A DNA stretch of 40,197 nt from Candidatus Magasanikbacteria bacterium RIFOXYD1_FULL_40_23 (GTDB lineage Bacteria; Patescibacteriota; Patescibacteriia; Magasanikbacterales; GWA2-37-8), in the NCBI GenBank assembly GCA_001783215.1, contig MFRA01000005.1:393423-433619 (forward strand), given 5' to 3'. Each line of letters opens with the position of its first letter. Within the stretch, counting starts at the first letter, position 1. Shown piece by piece: positions 7,741 to 15,946 of this stretch. The notes below the pieces were generated by a model. That model was not told where the DNA came from and made no database searches. It saw only the letters and a list, made by a program, of their open reading frames with translations. The position numbers were made by a program, and so were the translations under genes.

Positions 7741-8358
7741 ATGAACTGGAGAGAAAGACTGTCCCAAAAGAGGACTGCTTCGAAGATGACGGTCACCCGT
7801 TGTCCGCTCGACAAACTCGGCGGCGGTTGGCATATGGAACCAGACCAGAGCGCCTTCTGTAGAGAGGATGGCAAGTTCCATCGTCTTGAAGGTGTGATGG
7901 CTCATTGCCCCGACCGCGAGGTCACGGACTGGGATCAGCCACTGTTTCGGGAGCAGGGGCCGGGAGTGCTGGTTCTTGTCACTGACGGGGAATTCTTCTT
8001 GGTCACCATGAGCCAAGAGCCGGGCAACCCTGCCAATAAGCAGTATGTGCTGCTCGGCCCTCCGTTGCAGGCTTCGCGGGGCAATTGGGAGCAGGCTCAT
8101 GGAGGCAAGCGTCCGCCTAGAGCCGAGTTCAACGATGATCCGCGTGTGGCGTGGGCGGATGGCCACAAGGATGGCGGCCGATTCATCGGTTCTATGAATC
8201 GAATGGGGGTTTTGCGGGTCCCTACCCTGTTCAACCTCCAGCTGTTGCCAAATGAGCTCGTCCTTTCTCGCCATGAGCTCAAGTTGGCTTTTCTTGGCGG
8301 AGAGGTCAACCTGCACTTGCGCGAGATGATTGGTTTCGCTCTGCTCCTGTTGGATTAA
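7741..8358 (+). CDS. Single-repeat NDP-hexose 2,3-dehydratase-like protein (EvaA-type half)
   Basis: The 205-residue protein has its core, QPLFREQGPGVLVLVTDGEFFLV, EPGN, then LLGPPLQASRGNWEQAHGGKRPPRAEF, closely following the motif order I recall for NDP-4-keto-6-deoxyhexose 2,3-dehydratases (EvaA/TylX3 family: QPI..QGILGFLV..G..H.L.QAK.EPGN......P..QAT..NY...HGG..P...E). Those enzymes are tandem duplications of about 430-480 residues; this one has a single copy of the repeat. It may act as a homodimer on deoxysugars, or have another role. Base composition is much more GC-rich than its neighbours, and it has its own promoter and terminator, which suggests horizontal gain as a cassette. The SD is poor (GGGGTG). 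A long opposite-strand frame over the same bases is a shadow. Confidence 0.7.
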   Translation: MNWRERLSQKRTASKMTVTRCPLDKLGGGWHMEPDQSAFCREDGKFHRLEGVMAHCPDREVTDWDQPLFREQGPGVLVLVTDGEFFLVTMSQEPGNPANKQYVLLGPPLQASRGNWEQAHGGKRPPRAEFNDDPRVAWADGHKDGGRFIGSMNRMGVLRVPTLFNLQLLPNELVLSRHELKLAFLGGEVNLHLREMIGFALLLLD

Positions 8359-8393
8359 ACCGGCAGGTAGTTGGGAAACCAACGCTTTGATCC

Positions 8394-8427
8394 GATCCGA
8401 GGAAGTTTTCTCGGGTCGTTTTTTTTC
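8394..8427 (+). terminator. Intrinsic terminator closing the GC-rich cassette
   Basis: An 8-bp stem (GATCCGAG/CTCGGGTC) with an 8-nt loop is followed by G and eight Ts. Confidence 0.9.
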
Positions 8428-8456
8428 TTTACAAAACCACCTGCGGTTGGTAAAAT
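8428..8456 (+). promoter_or_regulatory. Promoter of the isomerase-glycosyltransferase operon
   Basis: TTTACA (8428-8433), a 17-bp spacer and TAAAAT (8451-8456) sit immediately after the terminator of the cassette. The predicted transcription start is near 8462, 17 bases before the ATG. Confidence 0.75.
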
Positions 8457-8478
8457 ACATCAAATTAATAAATATTTT

Positions 8479-9543
8479 ATGCTAGACAATAGAGAAAAAA
8501 TCCGCCAGTTAGATTCCAAAAACATGCTTGGCAGCATAGAGCTTTTGGGTAGCCAGGTAGAAGAAGTTTTGGCTCAGGCCAAAAAAGTTAAAGTACCGTC
8601 GTCATATAAAAAAGTAAATAATTTAGTAGTTTTGGGAATGGGTGGTTCTGCCTTGGGCGCGCATTTAATCAAATCTATTTTTTTTAAAAGTTTAAAAATT
8701 CCGGTAGAAATTATAAATGGATACGAAACGTCTGGATTTGTAAATGAAAAATCTCTTGTTATCGCTTCTAGCTATTCTGGTTCTACAGAAGAGGTAGTAA
8801 ATGCTGCGGCGGACGCTAAAAAGAGGAAAGCAAAAGTATTAGTAATTTGTTCCGGAGGAAAGTTGGCAGATTGGGCAAAAAAGAACAAAGTTCCAGCTTT
8901 AATTTTTACTACCAACAATAATCCTTGCGGTTCTCCGCGTATGGGCTTGGGCTATTCTATTTTTGGCCAGATTGCTCTGCTTGCCAACGTTGGTGTTTTA
9001 AAATTATCATCTACTGAAATAAAAAATTCTCTACAAACTATTGCAAAGTATAATGCATTGTTTGGTGTAGATAATTTGGAAGCAAAAAACCCCGCTAAAC
9101 AGTTATCCACCAGTTTATTTGGTAAGAGTGTGTGGTATGCAGCTTCCGAACATTTGTCCGGTAATGCGCATATTGCAGCTAACCAGATGAACGAAAACGC
9201 CAAGCGTTTTGCCGGATATTTTGTTATGCCAGAATTAAACCACCATCTAATGGAAGGAATGCTATATCCGGAAAATAATAAAAATAATATAAAAATGGTT
9301 TTGTTGGAGTCCGGGCTTTATGATTTGCGAGTGCAAAAGCGATACGAAATTACCAAAAAAATATTGGATAAAAATGGCATTGAACACGATTCATATCTAG
9401 TACAAGAAAAAACAAAATTACTTCAAGCTTGCGAAGCCTTAATTCTTGGTAGTTATGTAAGTTTTTATTCAGCTATGCTTCAAGGTATAGATCCAACTGC
9501 CATTCCGTTTGTAGATTTTTTTAAAGCTGAACTCAAGAAATAG
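8479..9543 (+). CDS. Bifunctional phosphoglucose/phosphomannose isomerase (SIS domain)
   Basis: The enzyme is expected to interconvert fructose-6-P with glucose-6-P and/or mannose-6-P, supplying hexose phosphates for nucleotide-sugar synthesis. The SIS fold shows VVLGMGGSALGAHLIKS, ASSYSGSTEEVVNAA (phosphate-binding Ser/Thr loop), CSGGKLADWA and the ASEHLSGNAHIAANQMNENAK segment with the catalytic Glu. MPELNHHLMEGM carries the conserved His. It is 354 residues long, near the usual length of 300-350. I chose ATG 8479 rather than the upstream in-frame TTG at 8371, because the longer form would translate through the terminator and promoter. A GT2 gene follows with a TAG-T-ATG junction. Confidence 0.85.
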   Translation: MLDNREKIRQLDSKNMLGSIELLGSQVEEVLAQAKKVKVPSSYKKVNNLVVLGMGGSALGAHLIKSIFFKSLKIPVEIINGYETSGFVNEKSLVIASSYSGSTEEVVNAAADAKKRKAKVLVICSGGKLADWAKKNKVPALIFTTNNNPCGSPRMGLGYSIFGQIALLANVGVLKLSSTEIKNSLQTIAKYNALFGVDNLEAKNPAKQLSTSLFGKSVWYAASEHLSGNAHIAANQMNENAKRFAGYFVMPELNHHLMEGMLYPENNKNNIKMVLLESGLYDLRVQKRYEITKKILDKNGIEHDSYLVQEKTKLLQACEALILGSYVSFYSAMLQGIDPTAIPFVDFFKAELKK

Positions 9544-9544
9544 T

Positions 9545-10321
9545 ATGCAGCTATCTATAATTACTGTCACCTGGAATGCGGAGGAACTAATTGCCGAACA
9601 AATTAAATCTGTTAAAGCGGGTTGTAAAAGCATTTCTTTTGAAGAAATTATTGTAGATAACGCGTCTACAGATAAGACAGTAGAAATTATAGAGAAAAAT
9701 TTTTCAGAAGTTAAATTGCTAAAAAATAGTACCAATACTGGTTTTGCATATCCAAATAACCAAGCCGCCAAGCTCGCCACCAGCGAGTTTTTGCTTTTTC
9801 TTAACCCGGACATGAGAGTAGAAGAGGGGAGTTTGGATAAGATGGTAGAGTGGATGCGGGCTCATCCAGATGTGGGGCTAGCAAGCTGCAGGTTGGTAGA
9901 TCAGTATGGTAAATTAAACAGAAGTGCTTTGCCTAGGCGTTTCCCTAGCATTTGGGATCAGTTGGCAATCGTTTTTAAATTACCACATATCTTTCCAAGT
10001 ATAGTAGACAAATATTTATTTAAAGATTTTAATGCTGGTATAGAGCAAGAAGTAGATTCGGTGCGCGGATCATTTATGATTATGCCCGTTCAGGTTTACA
10101 AAAAATTAGGTTGGGCATTCGATCCCAGATATTTTATTTGGTTTGAAGATGTAGACCTATGTAGAGAAGTAAAAAAAATGGGACTAAAGGTTGTTTATAC
10201 TCCAGTAATTAGTTGTGTAGATTATGTTGGCCAAAGTTTTAAAAAGATAAATTTTTTTTGGAAACAAAAACAGTTTATTACCAGTATGATAAAATATTTT
10301 TGGAAATGGAGGAAAGATTAA
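9545..10321 (+). CDS. GT2 family glycosyltransferase
   Basis: A 258-residue enzyme. QLSIITVTWNAEELI starts the GT-A fold, EIIVDNASTDKTVEII binds the donor nucleotide, NTGFAYPNNQAA follows, LNPDMRV is the DxD-like metal site and FDPRYFIWFEDVDLCREVKKMG holds the catalytic-base region. The MIMPVQVYKKLGW segment is typical of WbbL/rhamnosyltransferase-like proteins. The C-terminus (FFWKQKQFITSMIKYFWKW) is basic and aromatic, suited to membrane contact. It is first of four consecutive GT2 genes, coupled to the isomerase gene by one base; no SD. Its acceptor and sugar are unknown. Confidence 0.88.
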   Translation: MQLSIITVTWNAEELIAEQIKSVKAGCKSISFEEIIVDNASTDKTVEIIEKNFSEVKLLKNSTNTGFAYPNNQAAKLATSEFLLFLNPDMRVEEGSLDKMVEWMRAHPDVGLASCRLVDQYGKLNRSALPRRFPSIWDQLAIVFKLPHIFPSIVDKYLFKDFNAGIEQEVDSVRGSFMIMPVQVYKKLGWAFDPRYFIWFEDVDLCREVKKMGLKVVYTPVISCVDYVGQSFKKINFFWKQKQFITSMIKYFWKWRKD

Positions 10322-10324
10322 TTT

Positions 10325-11365
10325 ATGCCTAAATTATCTATACACTTAGTAACGTGGAATGGTGCAAAATATATACCGCACCTTTTTGATTCATTGCGCA
10401 ATCAAACTTTTAAAGATTGGCAACTGCTTGTTATAGATAATAATTCTAGCGATAATACAGTAGAATTAATAAAACAAGAGTTAACAAATTTTCCCGTTTT
10501 TTATCAAGTTATTGAAAACCAAAGCAATCTTGGTTTTGCCGGTGGACAAAATTTGGCTTTCAAGAAAACAGATACAGAATATTTCTTGATGCTAAATCAA
10601 GATATATATTTAGTGCCGGATTGTTTGGAGAAGGTTGTAAATTTTTTGGATACGCATGCAGAGGCTGCAGTTGTTTCTCCGCGTCTTATGAAATGGGCAT
10701 TTAGTAAAATTAAAGAAAATTTTCATTTAACATTTACTGATCAGATAGATAGTCTAGGATTAAAGATTTACCGCAATCGCAGAGTGGTGGAACAGTATGC
10801 GCAGTTAAGCTGGTCGGAAGTATCTGCCAGCCTGTTAGCCGGTGGTCCAGCATTGTCTGTGTTTGGGGTTTCGGGAGCCTTGCCTGTATTTAGAAGATAT
10901 GCAGTGTTGCCTGTTTTATATGCAGATGGTGGAATTTTTGATCAATCGTATAACTCTTATAAAGAAGATGTGGATTTGGCATACAGGCTAGCTGCCATAG
11001 GAGCAAAGGCGTATGTGCTTTTGGATGCCGTTGCCTTTCATGATCGCTCGGCAGCTGGTCCAAAAGAAGCGGGGGATTTGGCCGCTTCGGCAAACAAGAA
11101 AGAACAGTCAGGATGGGTGAAGTATCATAGCTACAAAAACCATTTATCTACCTTGTATAAGAACGAGCATTGGCAGAACCTTATCCTTGATTTTCCTTGG
11201 ATTTTGTGGTATGAATTGAAGAAGTTCGGCTACTTTCTTTTATTTGATAGGTCGGTTTTGGTGGGCTTAAAAAAGGCTTTTAATCATGAAATGTCCGAAA
11301 AACGTCAATTAATTAAATCGCTGCGAAAAATAAATTGGAAAGAAATGAGAAAATGGTGGAATTAG
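10325..11365 (+). CDS. GT2 family glycosyltransferase
   Basis: This 346-residue enzyme opens with KLSIHLVTWNGAKYIPHLFDSLRNQTFKDWQLLVIDNNSSDNTVE, a textbook GT2 donor-binding start. NLGFAGGQNLA and the DxD-like LNQDIYL follow. The acceptor half carries GVSGALPVFRRYAV and FDQSYNSYKEDVDLAYRLAAIGAKAYVL with the ED base pair. A C-terminal extension of about 90 residues includes a hydrophobic stretch (LILDFPWILWYELKKFGYFLLF), probably membrane associated. Three bases separate it from the preceding gene and one base from the next (TAG-T-ATG). It probably adds another residue to the same glycan. Confidence 0.88.
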   Translation: MPKLSIHLVTWNGAKYIPHLFDSLRNQTFKDWQLLVIDNNSSDNTVELIKQELTNFPVFYQVIENQSNLGFAGGQNLAFKKTDTEYFLMLNQDIYLVPDCLEKVVNFLDTHAEAAVVSPRLMKWAFSKIKENFHLTFTDQIDSLGLKIYRNRRVVEQYAQLSWSEVSASLLAGGPALSVFGVSGALPVFRRYAVLPVLYADGGIFDQSYNSYKEDVDLAYRLAAIGAKAYVLLDAVAFHDRSAAGPKEAGDLAASANKKEQSGWVKYHSYKNHLSTLYKNEHWQNLILDFPWILWYELKKFGYFLLFDRSVLVGLKKAFNHEMSEKRQLIKSLRKINWKEMRKWWN

Positions 11366-11366
11366 T

Positions 11367-12209
11367 ATGTTAAAAGATATAAATATAGTATTTGTTAACT
11401 ATTTAATGAAGGACGACATTTTAAATGCCGTATCTTCTGTTTTGAAAGATATTGCGGATTGTCCGTATAAAGTGCAGATTACCGTGGCCGATAATTCTCA
11501 GAATCAAGATAATATAAAAGAAGATTTGGCTGCCAAATTTCCAATGGTAAATTATGTAGATTGTGGCGGTAATGTTGGTTTTGGCAAAGGCAATAATATT
11601 GGATTCAAATCTGTGCCAGCGCGTTATTATTTTGCTTTAAACAGAGATACAACTGTGCCGGAAGGTTCTAGAGTTATAGAGAGGATAATAAAATTTATGG
11701 ACGAACATCCAAAAATCGGATGTATTGGTCCAAAATTACTCAACACCGATGGTACTTTACAGTATTCATGTTATCGGTTTGATTTACAATCAATTTTGAT
11801 CAAGCCATTAAAGCAAATAAATTTTGATAAAAAATATAATTGGGTAAAAAAATATACAGACAGGCTGCTGATGAAAGATTTTGATCATAATTCTACTATG
11901 CCCGTAGATTGGGTGCTGGGAGCGGCCATAGTGGTGCGAAAAGAAGCTATAGATGAAGTAGGCTGGTTTGATGAGCGTTATTTTATGTACATGGAGGACG
12001 CTGATTGGTGCAGGGTAATGTGGGAACATGGTTGGGCGGTTTACTATGTGCATGATATAATCATTATGCACGCACACGCTCGCGAATCAGCCAAAATTCC
12101 CGGCATAATTAAAGCGTTGCTCAAGAATAAATTGGCTCGAATACACTTGAAAAGCTGGTTGTTATATGTGTGGAAATGGCGTAATAATTTTAAATATTTT
12201 CCGCACTAA
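11367..12209 (+). CDS. GT2 family glycosyltransferase
   Basis: A 280-residue GT2 enzyme. INIVFVNYLMKDDILNAVSSVLKD starts the fold, VTVADNSQNQDN replaces the usual VDNxSxD, and GGNVGFGKGNNIGF is intact. The metal site reads LNRDTTV, with Arg before the Asp. The acceptor half has LGAAIVVRKEAIDEVGWFDERYFMYMEDADWCRVMWEHGW with a strong ED motif. The C-terminus is basic. It is part of the four-gene GT2 run and is translationally coupled to the gene before it. Specificity cannot be assigned. Confidence 0.88.
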   Translation: MLKDINIVFVNYLMKDDILNAVSSVLKDIADCPYKVQITVADNSQNQDNIKEDLAAKFPMVNYVDCGGNVGFGKGNNIGFKSVPARYYFALNRDTTVPEGSRVIERIIKFMDEHPKIGCIGPKLLNTDGTLQYSCYRFDLQSILIKPLKQINFDKKYNWVKKYTDRLLMKDFDHNSTMPVDWVLGAAIVVRKEAIDEVGWFDERYFMYMEDADWCRVMWEHGWAVYYVHDIIIMHAHARESAKIPGIIKALLKNKLARIHLKSWLLYVWKWRNNFKYFPH

Positions 12210-12220
12210 ACTTTTTTAGT

Positions 12221-13315
12221 ATGGCTAGTCCAAAGGTAGCTATTATATATCTATCATTTAATTCCGACATCTATTTAGACGATGTTATTTCTGGTTTAGA
12301 AAAAATTACTTATCCGAAAGACAGGTTAGAGTTTGTGGTAGTAGACAATCCTCATCCGCAGTTTGGTTCGTCTATGCCAAACCTAGAAGAAAAACTACTT
12401 CCGATTTCCGGGCAAACTATTCCGCACGTTACACTCCTTCCTCAAAAAGAAAATTTAGGGTTTGCCGGCGGCAATAATTTTGGGATTACTTGGGCTCTAG
12501 AAAATGGTTTTGATTATGTATATTTTCATAACAACGACGGCTTTATGGCCGCCGATTGTATAGAAAAGTTAGTGGCAGCTTTGGAAAATGATCCAAAAAT
12601 TGGTGCGGCTCAATCGTTGCTTTTGCTTTATCCGGAAACAGAATTAGTAAATACAGCTGGTAATTTATTTCATTATCTTGGTTTTGGTTATTGCGGCAGC
12701 TTCAGACATAAAAAAAGCGATCTTAAATTAAGAGAAGTAGAAGAGGTGGGTTATGCTAGCGGCGCGTCTATTCTTATGCGCGCAAAACTGCTCAAAGAAT
12801 ACGGCCTGTGGGATAAAGATTTTTTCTTGTATCACGAAGATTTGGAATATTCTTTGCGTATGAGAGCAGTTGGCTATAATGTAATTATTGTGCGAGATGC
12901 AGTCTTTTATCACAAATACCAGTTTAGCCGCAATCAAGACAAGTTTTATTATATGGAAAGAAATAGATATGGCGTTATGCTCATGTATTTTAAGTGGCCA
13001 ACTTTGTTTGTCCTTTTGCCAATGGCTATAATTATGGAATTTGGTCTTATATTTTTCTCTATTATTTCCGGTTGGTTTAAGGTAAGAATAAATATATATA
13101 AATATTGGCTAACCCCAAAAAATTGGCAGCTATGGCTGGCCAAGCGCAAAAACATTCAATCTATTCGCATGGTAACAGACAAGCAAATTTTGAGCATGGC
13201 TGTAGATAAGGTAATTTTTGAAGAAAAAGATATAAATAATCCGTTGCTTAAATATATTGCCAATCCGCTTATGACAGCCTATTGGTTTATTGCCAAACGG
13301 ATAATTTTTTGGTAG
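12221..13315 (+). CDS. GT2 family glycosyltransferase with C-terminal membrane segment
   Basis: A 364-residue GT2 protein. VAIIYLSFNSDIYLDDVISGLEKITYP leads into FVVVDNPHPQFG (donor loop), followed by ENLGFAGGNNFGITWALENGFDYVYFHNNDGF, where HNNDG is the metal-site region. YASGASILMRAKLLKEYGLWDKDFFLYHEDLEYSLRMRAVGYN gives the acceptor and base region. After this, FVLLPMAIIMEFGLIFFSIISGWF (about residues 266-289) is a likely membrane helix, longer than in the three preceding enzymes. It is the last glycosyltransferase of the run, 9 bases before the nucleotidylyltransferase gene. Confidence 0.88.
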   Translation: MASPKVAIIYLSFNSDIYLDDVISGLEKITYPKDRLEFVVVDNPHPQFGSSMPNLEEKLLPISGQTIPHVTLLPQKENLGFAGGNNFGITWALENGFDYVYFHNNDGFMAADCIEKLVAALENDPKIGAAQSLLLLYPETELVNTAGNLFHYLGFGYCGSFRHKKSDLKLREVEEVGYASGASILMRAKLLKEYGLWDKDFFLYHEDLEYSLRMRAVGYNVIIVRDAVFYHKYQFSRNQDKFYYMERNRYGVMLMYFKWPTLFVLLPMAIIMEFGLIFFSIISGWFKVRINIYKYWLTPKNWQLWLAKRKNIQSIRMVTDKQILSMAVDKVIFEEKDINNPLLKYIANPLMTAYWFIAKRIIFW

Positions 13316-13324
13316 AACATTTGT

Positions 13325-14407
13325 ATGCAAATTAAAAAAGCTATACTTACCGGAGGGGGCAGGGCTACGCGCCTAAGACCGGTTACCTCTACAATGAATA
13401 AGCATTTAATTCCGTTGGCCAACAAGCCGATGATTTTTCATGTTATAGAAAAAGCGGTAGAGGCGGGCGTAGAAGAGATTTTTATAAATACCAACCCTGG
13501 CGAAACTGAATTGCAAAAATATATTGGTGATGGCGGACATTGGGGTGTTAAAATTACTTTTTTTGAACAAGAGGGCGGCCCTCAGGGCGTGGCTCATGTA
13601 GTAAAACAAGCCGAAAAATTTATAGGCAATGATCCATTTTTATTTTTTTTATCAGACAATGTTATTTTGGGTAGCCTAAAAGGTTTTGTAGATGAGTTTG
13701 TAAATGGAAATTACGATTGTATGTTGGCTCTGTCCAAGGTAGAAGACCCAGAAAGATTTGGCGTGCCAGTGCTCGACGCTAATGGAAAATTAACAGATGT
13801 AATAGAAAAACCAAAAAATCCGCCAAATAATTTTGCTGTTACCGGTATTTATTTGTATGGTCCGAATGTATTTTTTAAAGCATTTGATCACATACAAAAA
13901 AGCGATAGGGGAGAATATGAAATTTCTAGCATTCATTCGGATTTATTAAAAAATAATCTTAAAGTTGGTTATAAAGAAATTACCGGCTGGTGGAAAGATA
14001 CGGGTAAGCCGGAAGATCTAATAGTTGCAAATCAGCTGCTGATGGAAGAGATAACTGCCGAAAATTTTAAAGTAGAGGGTCAGATTGAAGCGGGCGCGCA
14101 AGTGGGTGACAAGGTGCGCATAGGTGTGGGCACAACAGTAAACAAAAACGTAAAAATTATTGGTCCGGCGCTTATCGGTGAGAACTGTACCCTAGAAGAT
14201 TGTATAATTGGCCCAAATGCTACTATTGGTACGGGCAGTACAATTAAGCAGGCTCAAATTAAAAATTCTATTATACTTAGTAAATGTCGGATTGTTGGTG
14301 AAATAAAACTTTCCGATAGTATAGTTGGCTCTGGTGTAACCGTTGCAAAGAGCCAATCGGATTATCAAAAAATGATATTGGGAGAAAATACCTTGGTAGA
14401 ACTTTAG
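13325..14407 (+). CDS. Sugar-1-phosphate nucleotidylyltransferase with left-handed beta-helix (RmlA-long type)
   Basis: Makes an NDP-sugar from NTP and a sugar-1-phosphate. The N-terminal catalytic domain has the signature LTGGGRATRLRPVTSTMNKHLIPLANKPMI, with the activating Arg and the conserved NKHL lysine region, and the FFLSDNVI metal site. Substrate motifs are VIEKPKNPP and GWWKDTGKPEDL. Residues from about 250 on form hexapeptide repeats (IGVGTTVNKNVKIIGPALIGENCTLEDCIIGPNATIG), a left-handed beta helix. This architecture fits the long-form glucose-1-phosphate thymidylyltransferases and could supply dTDP-glucose to the dehydratase at 4798. Glucose- or mannose-1-phosphate with UTP or GTP cannot be excluded. 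It ends the operon. Confidence 0.85.
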   Translation: MQIKKAILTGGGRATRLRPVTSTMNKHLIPLANKPMIFHVIEKAVEAGVEEIFINTNPGETELQKYIGDGGHWGVKITFFEQEGGPQGVAHVVKQAEKFIGNDPFLFFLSDNVILGSLKGFVDEFVNGNYDCMLALSKVEDPERFGVPVLDANGKLTDVIEKPKNPPNNFAVTGIYLYGPNVFFKAFDHIQKSDRGEYEISSIHSDLLKNNLKVGYKEITGWWKDTGKPEDLIVANQLLMEEITAENFKVEGQIEAGAQVGDKVRIGVGTTVNKNVKIIGPALIGENCTLEDCIIGPNATIGTGSTIKQAQIKNSIILSKCRIVGEIKLSDSIVGSGVTVAKSQSDYQKMILGENTLVEL

Positions 14408-14425
14408 GTTGGGTGTTTTTATTTA

Positions 14426-14464
14426 AAATAATAAAAGGCTATGTAACAGATGTTATATAGCCCG
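14426..14464 (-). terminator. Intrinsic terminator of the 92-residue cassette gene
   Basis: An 11-bp stem (GGCTATATAAC with GTTACATAGCC, one wobble) is followed on the minus strand by TTTTATTATTTT. It lies about 50 bases past the stop of the minus-strand gene. Confidence 0.75.
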
Positions 14465-14514
14465 TTTGACATATGCTAGGAACCGCTTTGCAGTTTGTTG
14501 GCGTGGTTTAGGAT

Positions 14515-14793
14515 TCATGGTTGTGTGTCATAATCCCATGTGTTGTCCTGAGCTCGTCTGTACATTTCTCGGATTAGCTGGGCAAATTCAGCAGGGCTCA
14601 TAGAATTAAAAATGTAAATCATGTCAAACATGTCTTCTTCTACAACCGAAGATGCTTGCAGATTGCACGTCTCGCACGTTTTAAGGTGGTCAACGAGAGA
14701 CGTCTTGTTGTCTAGAAAGTACTGATAGATTGCTCCGCGGTTTGCGCCGTAGAGCAGCTCACGCCAAGCTTCGCATGGAGTAGAGGGTTGCAT
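14515..14793 (-). CDS. Small HxxxCxxC protein, unknown function
   Basis: A 92-residue soluble, acidic protein. HLKTCETCN (about residues 35-43) has the H-x3-C-x2-C spacing of zf-HC2 anti-sigma zinc fingers, but the rest does not clearly match that family and there is no membrane helix. It is supported as a real gene by a well-placed SD (AAGGAG, 8-nt spacing), a near-consensus promoter, a terminator, and a higher GC content than the flanking genes. It stands alone between two plus-strand operons. It may be a small metal-binding regulator; function unknown. Confidence 0.7.
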   Translation of the reverse strand: MQPSTPCEAWRELLYGANRGAIYQYFLDNKTSLVDHLKTCETCNLQASSVVEEDMFDMIYIFNSMSPAEFAQLIREMYRRAQDNTWDYDTQP

Positions 14794-14816
14794 AAAGCAC
14801 GCTCCTTGTTTAGCTT

Positions 14817-14845
14817 AAAATATCACATACAAAGGTGCTTTTCAA
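14817..14845 (-). promoter_or_regulatory. Promoter of the HxxxCxxC gene
   Basis: On the minus strand, TTGAAA (14840-14845), a 17-bp spacer ending in TGTGA and TATTTT (14817-14822) give a -35/-10 pair with an extended TGn. The SD AAGGAG is at 14802-14807. Confidence 0.75.
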
Positions 14846-14867
14846 GAGGGGAAATTTATGTTATGAT
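14839..14867 (+). promoter_or_regulatory. Probable promoter of pilT, overlapping the divergent one
   Basis: TTTTCA (14839-14844), a 17-bp spacer and TATGAT (14862-14867). Its -35 overlaps the -35 of the divergent minus-strand promoter almost base for base, so the two may compete. Confidence 0.5.
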
Positions 14868-14900
14868 TAAATCGTAAATAATCCTTATTTTAAATAATTT

Positions 14901-15935
14901 ATGCAAAAATTAGACGCCTATTTTAAAGAAGCAATTAAGCAGGAAGCATCAGATTTACATTTGATAGGCGGTGAGTTGCCTATGATTCGTATCGAAGGCG
15001 AACTAAAAGAGATTGACGACAAGCCTTTGGATAATAAGGAGCTTCTGGGTGAAATTTTTGGCTTGCTTAGCAAAGAGCAACAAGAAAAATATACGCAAGA
15101 AAAAGAGCTGGATATCAGTTATGCAACAGGGGATGTGCGTTTTAGAGTAAACTTGCATCAGCAATTTGATAATGTTGGTTTAAGCGCCCGTGTTATTCCG
15201 GTAGAAATACCAACTCCGGAAGAATTGCACTTTGAGCCTATGTTACTTGAGATGACCAAGCTGCTCGATGGTTTGGTTTTGATTACTGGTCCTACTGGCT
15301 GTGGTAAAACCACCACTATTGCTTCTATGATTGAAGAGATAAACAAAACTCGCAAAACCCATGTTATCACTATTGAAGATCCAATTGAATTTGTCTTTAA
15401 GGATAAACAAAGCTTGATTGAACAGCGAGAAGTTGGCACAGACACCAATTCTTTTGCGAACGCTCTCAAATATGTTTTGCGTCAAGATCCAAATGTAATT
15501 TTTGTGGGAGAAATGCGTGACCCAGAAACAATTGCTACCGCCTTGACCGCTGCCGAAACTGGTCACTTAGTATTTTCCACCCTACACACGCCTACAGCTG
15601 CAGAAGCAGTAGAACGTATCGTAGATGTTTTTGAAGGTTCAAAACAAAAACAAGTTCTTATCCAATTATCTGCTGTTTTGCGCGGCGTGGTAGCGCAACA
15701 GTTGCTTCCGGCCAAAGACGGTGGTCGCATGCCAGCCAGAGAAATTTTAATCAACACTCCGGCTGTAGCCAATTTAATTAGAAATAACGAAGTTGGTCAA
15801 ATAAAATCAGCTATTCAGACCGGAGCCAAAGACGGCATGGAAACTATGGAAAATTCCGTAAAGAAATTAGTTAAAGAAGGCTGGGTAACAGAAGAGGTAG
15901 CCGAACGAAGAGTGGGGGCAAATAAAAAGGCCTAG
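14901..15935 (+). CDS. pilT: Type IV pilus retraction ATPase PilT
   Basis: A hexameric AAA-like ATPase at the inner face of the membrane that depolymerises type IV pili. The N-terminal PAS-like region has ASDLHLIGGELPMIRIEG. Walker A is GPTGCGKTT at residues 130-138. The Asp box reads VITIEDPIEFVF, Walker B is NVIFVGEMRDPETI, and the His box is ETGHLVFSTLHTPTAAEAVERI. The C-terminal half has QLLPAKDGGRMPAREIL, close to the PilT QxLxP...GR.AAxE region. The length of 344 residues is normal. No other pilus genes are in the window. CPR cells generally carry type IV pili, probably for host contact and DNA uptake. Confidence 0.93.
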   Translation: MQKLDAYFKEAIKQEASDLHLIGGELPMIRIEGELKEIDDKPLDNKELLGEIFGLLSKEQQEKYTQEKELDISYATGDVRFRVNLHQQFDNVGLSARVIPVEIPTPEELHFEPMLLEMTKLLDGLVLITGPTGCGKTTTIASMIEEINKTRKTHVITIEDPIEFVFKDKQSLIEQREVGTDTNSFANALKYVLRQDPNVIFVGEMRDPETIATALTAAETGHLVFSTLHTPTAAEAVERIVDVFEGSKQKQVLIQLSAVLRGVVAQQLLPAKDGGRMPAREILINTPAVANLIRNNEVGQIKSAIQTGAKDGMETMENSVKKLVKEGWVTEEVAERRVGANKKA

Positions 15936-15946
15936 AATTATGGAGT

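Noticed and set aside
7657-8463. Long minus-strand open frame over the GC-rich cassette
   Set aside because: The plus-strand protein matches the 2,3-dehydratase motif order and has a promoter, leader and terminator on its strand; the minus-strand frame runs through both the terminator and the next gene's promoter.
8371-8478. Upstream TTG start for the phosphosugar isomerase
   Set aside because: The extension would be translated from the terminator and promoter elements; ATG 8479 matches the family N-terminus.
14426-14464. Terminator of the nucleotidylyltransferase gene on the plus strand
   Set aside because: After the hairpin the plus strand reads CGTTTGACA with no T-run; the T-run is on the minus strand, serving the 14515 gene.
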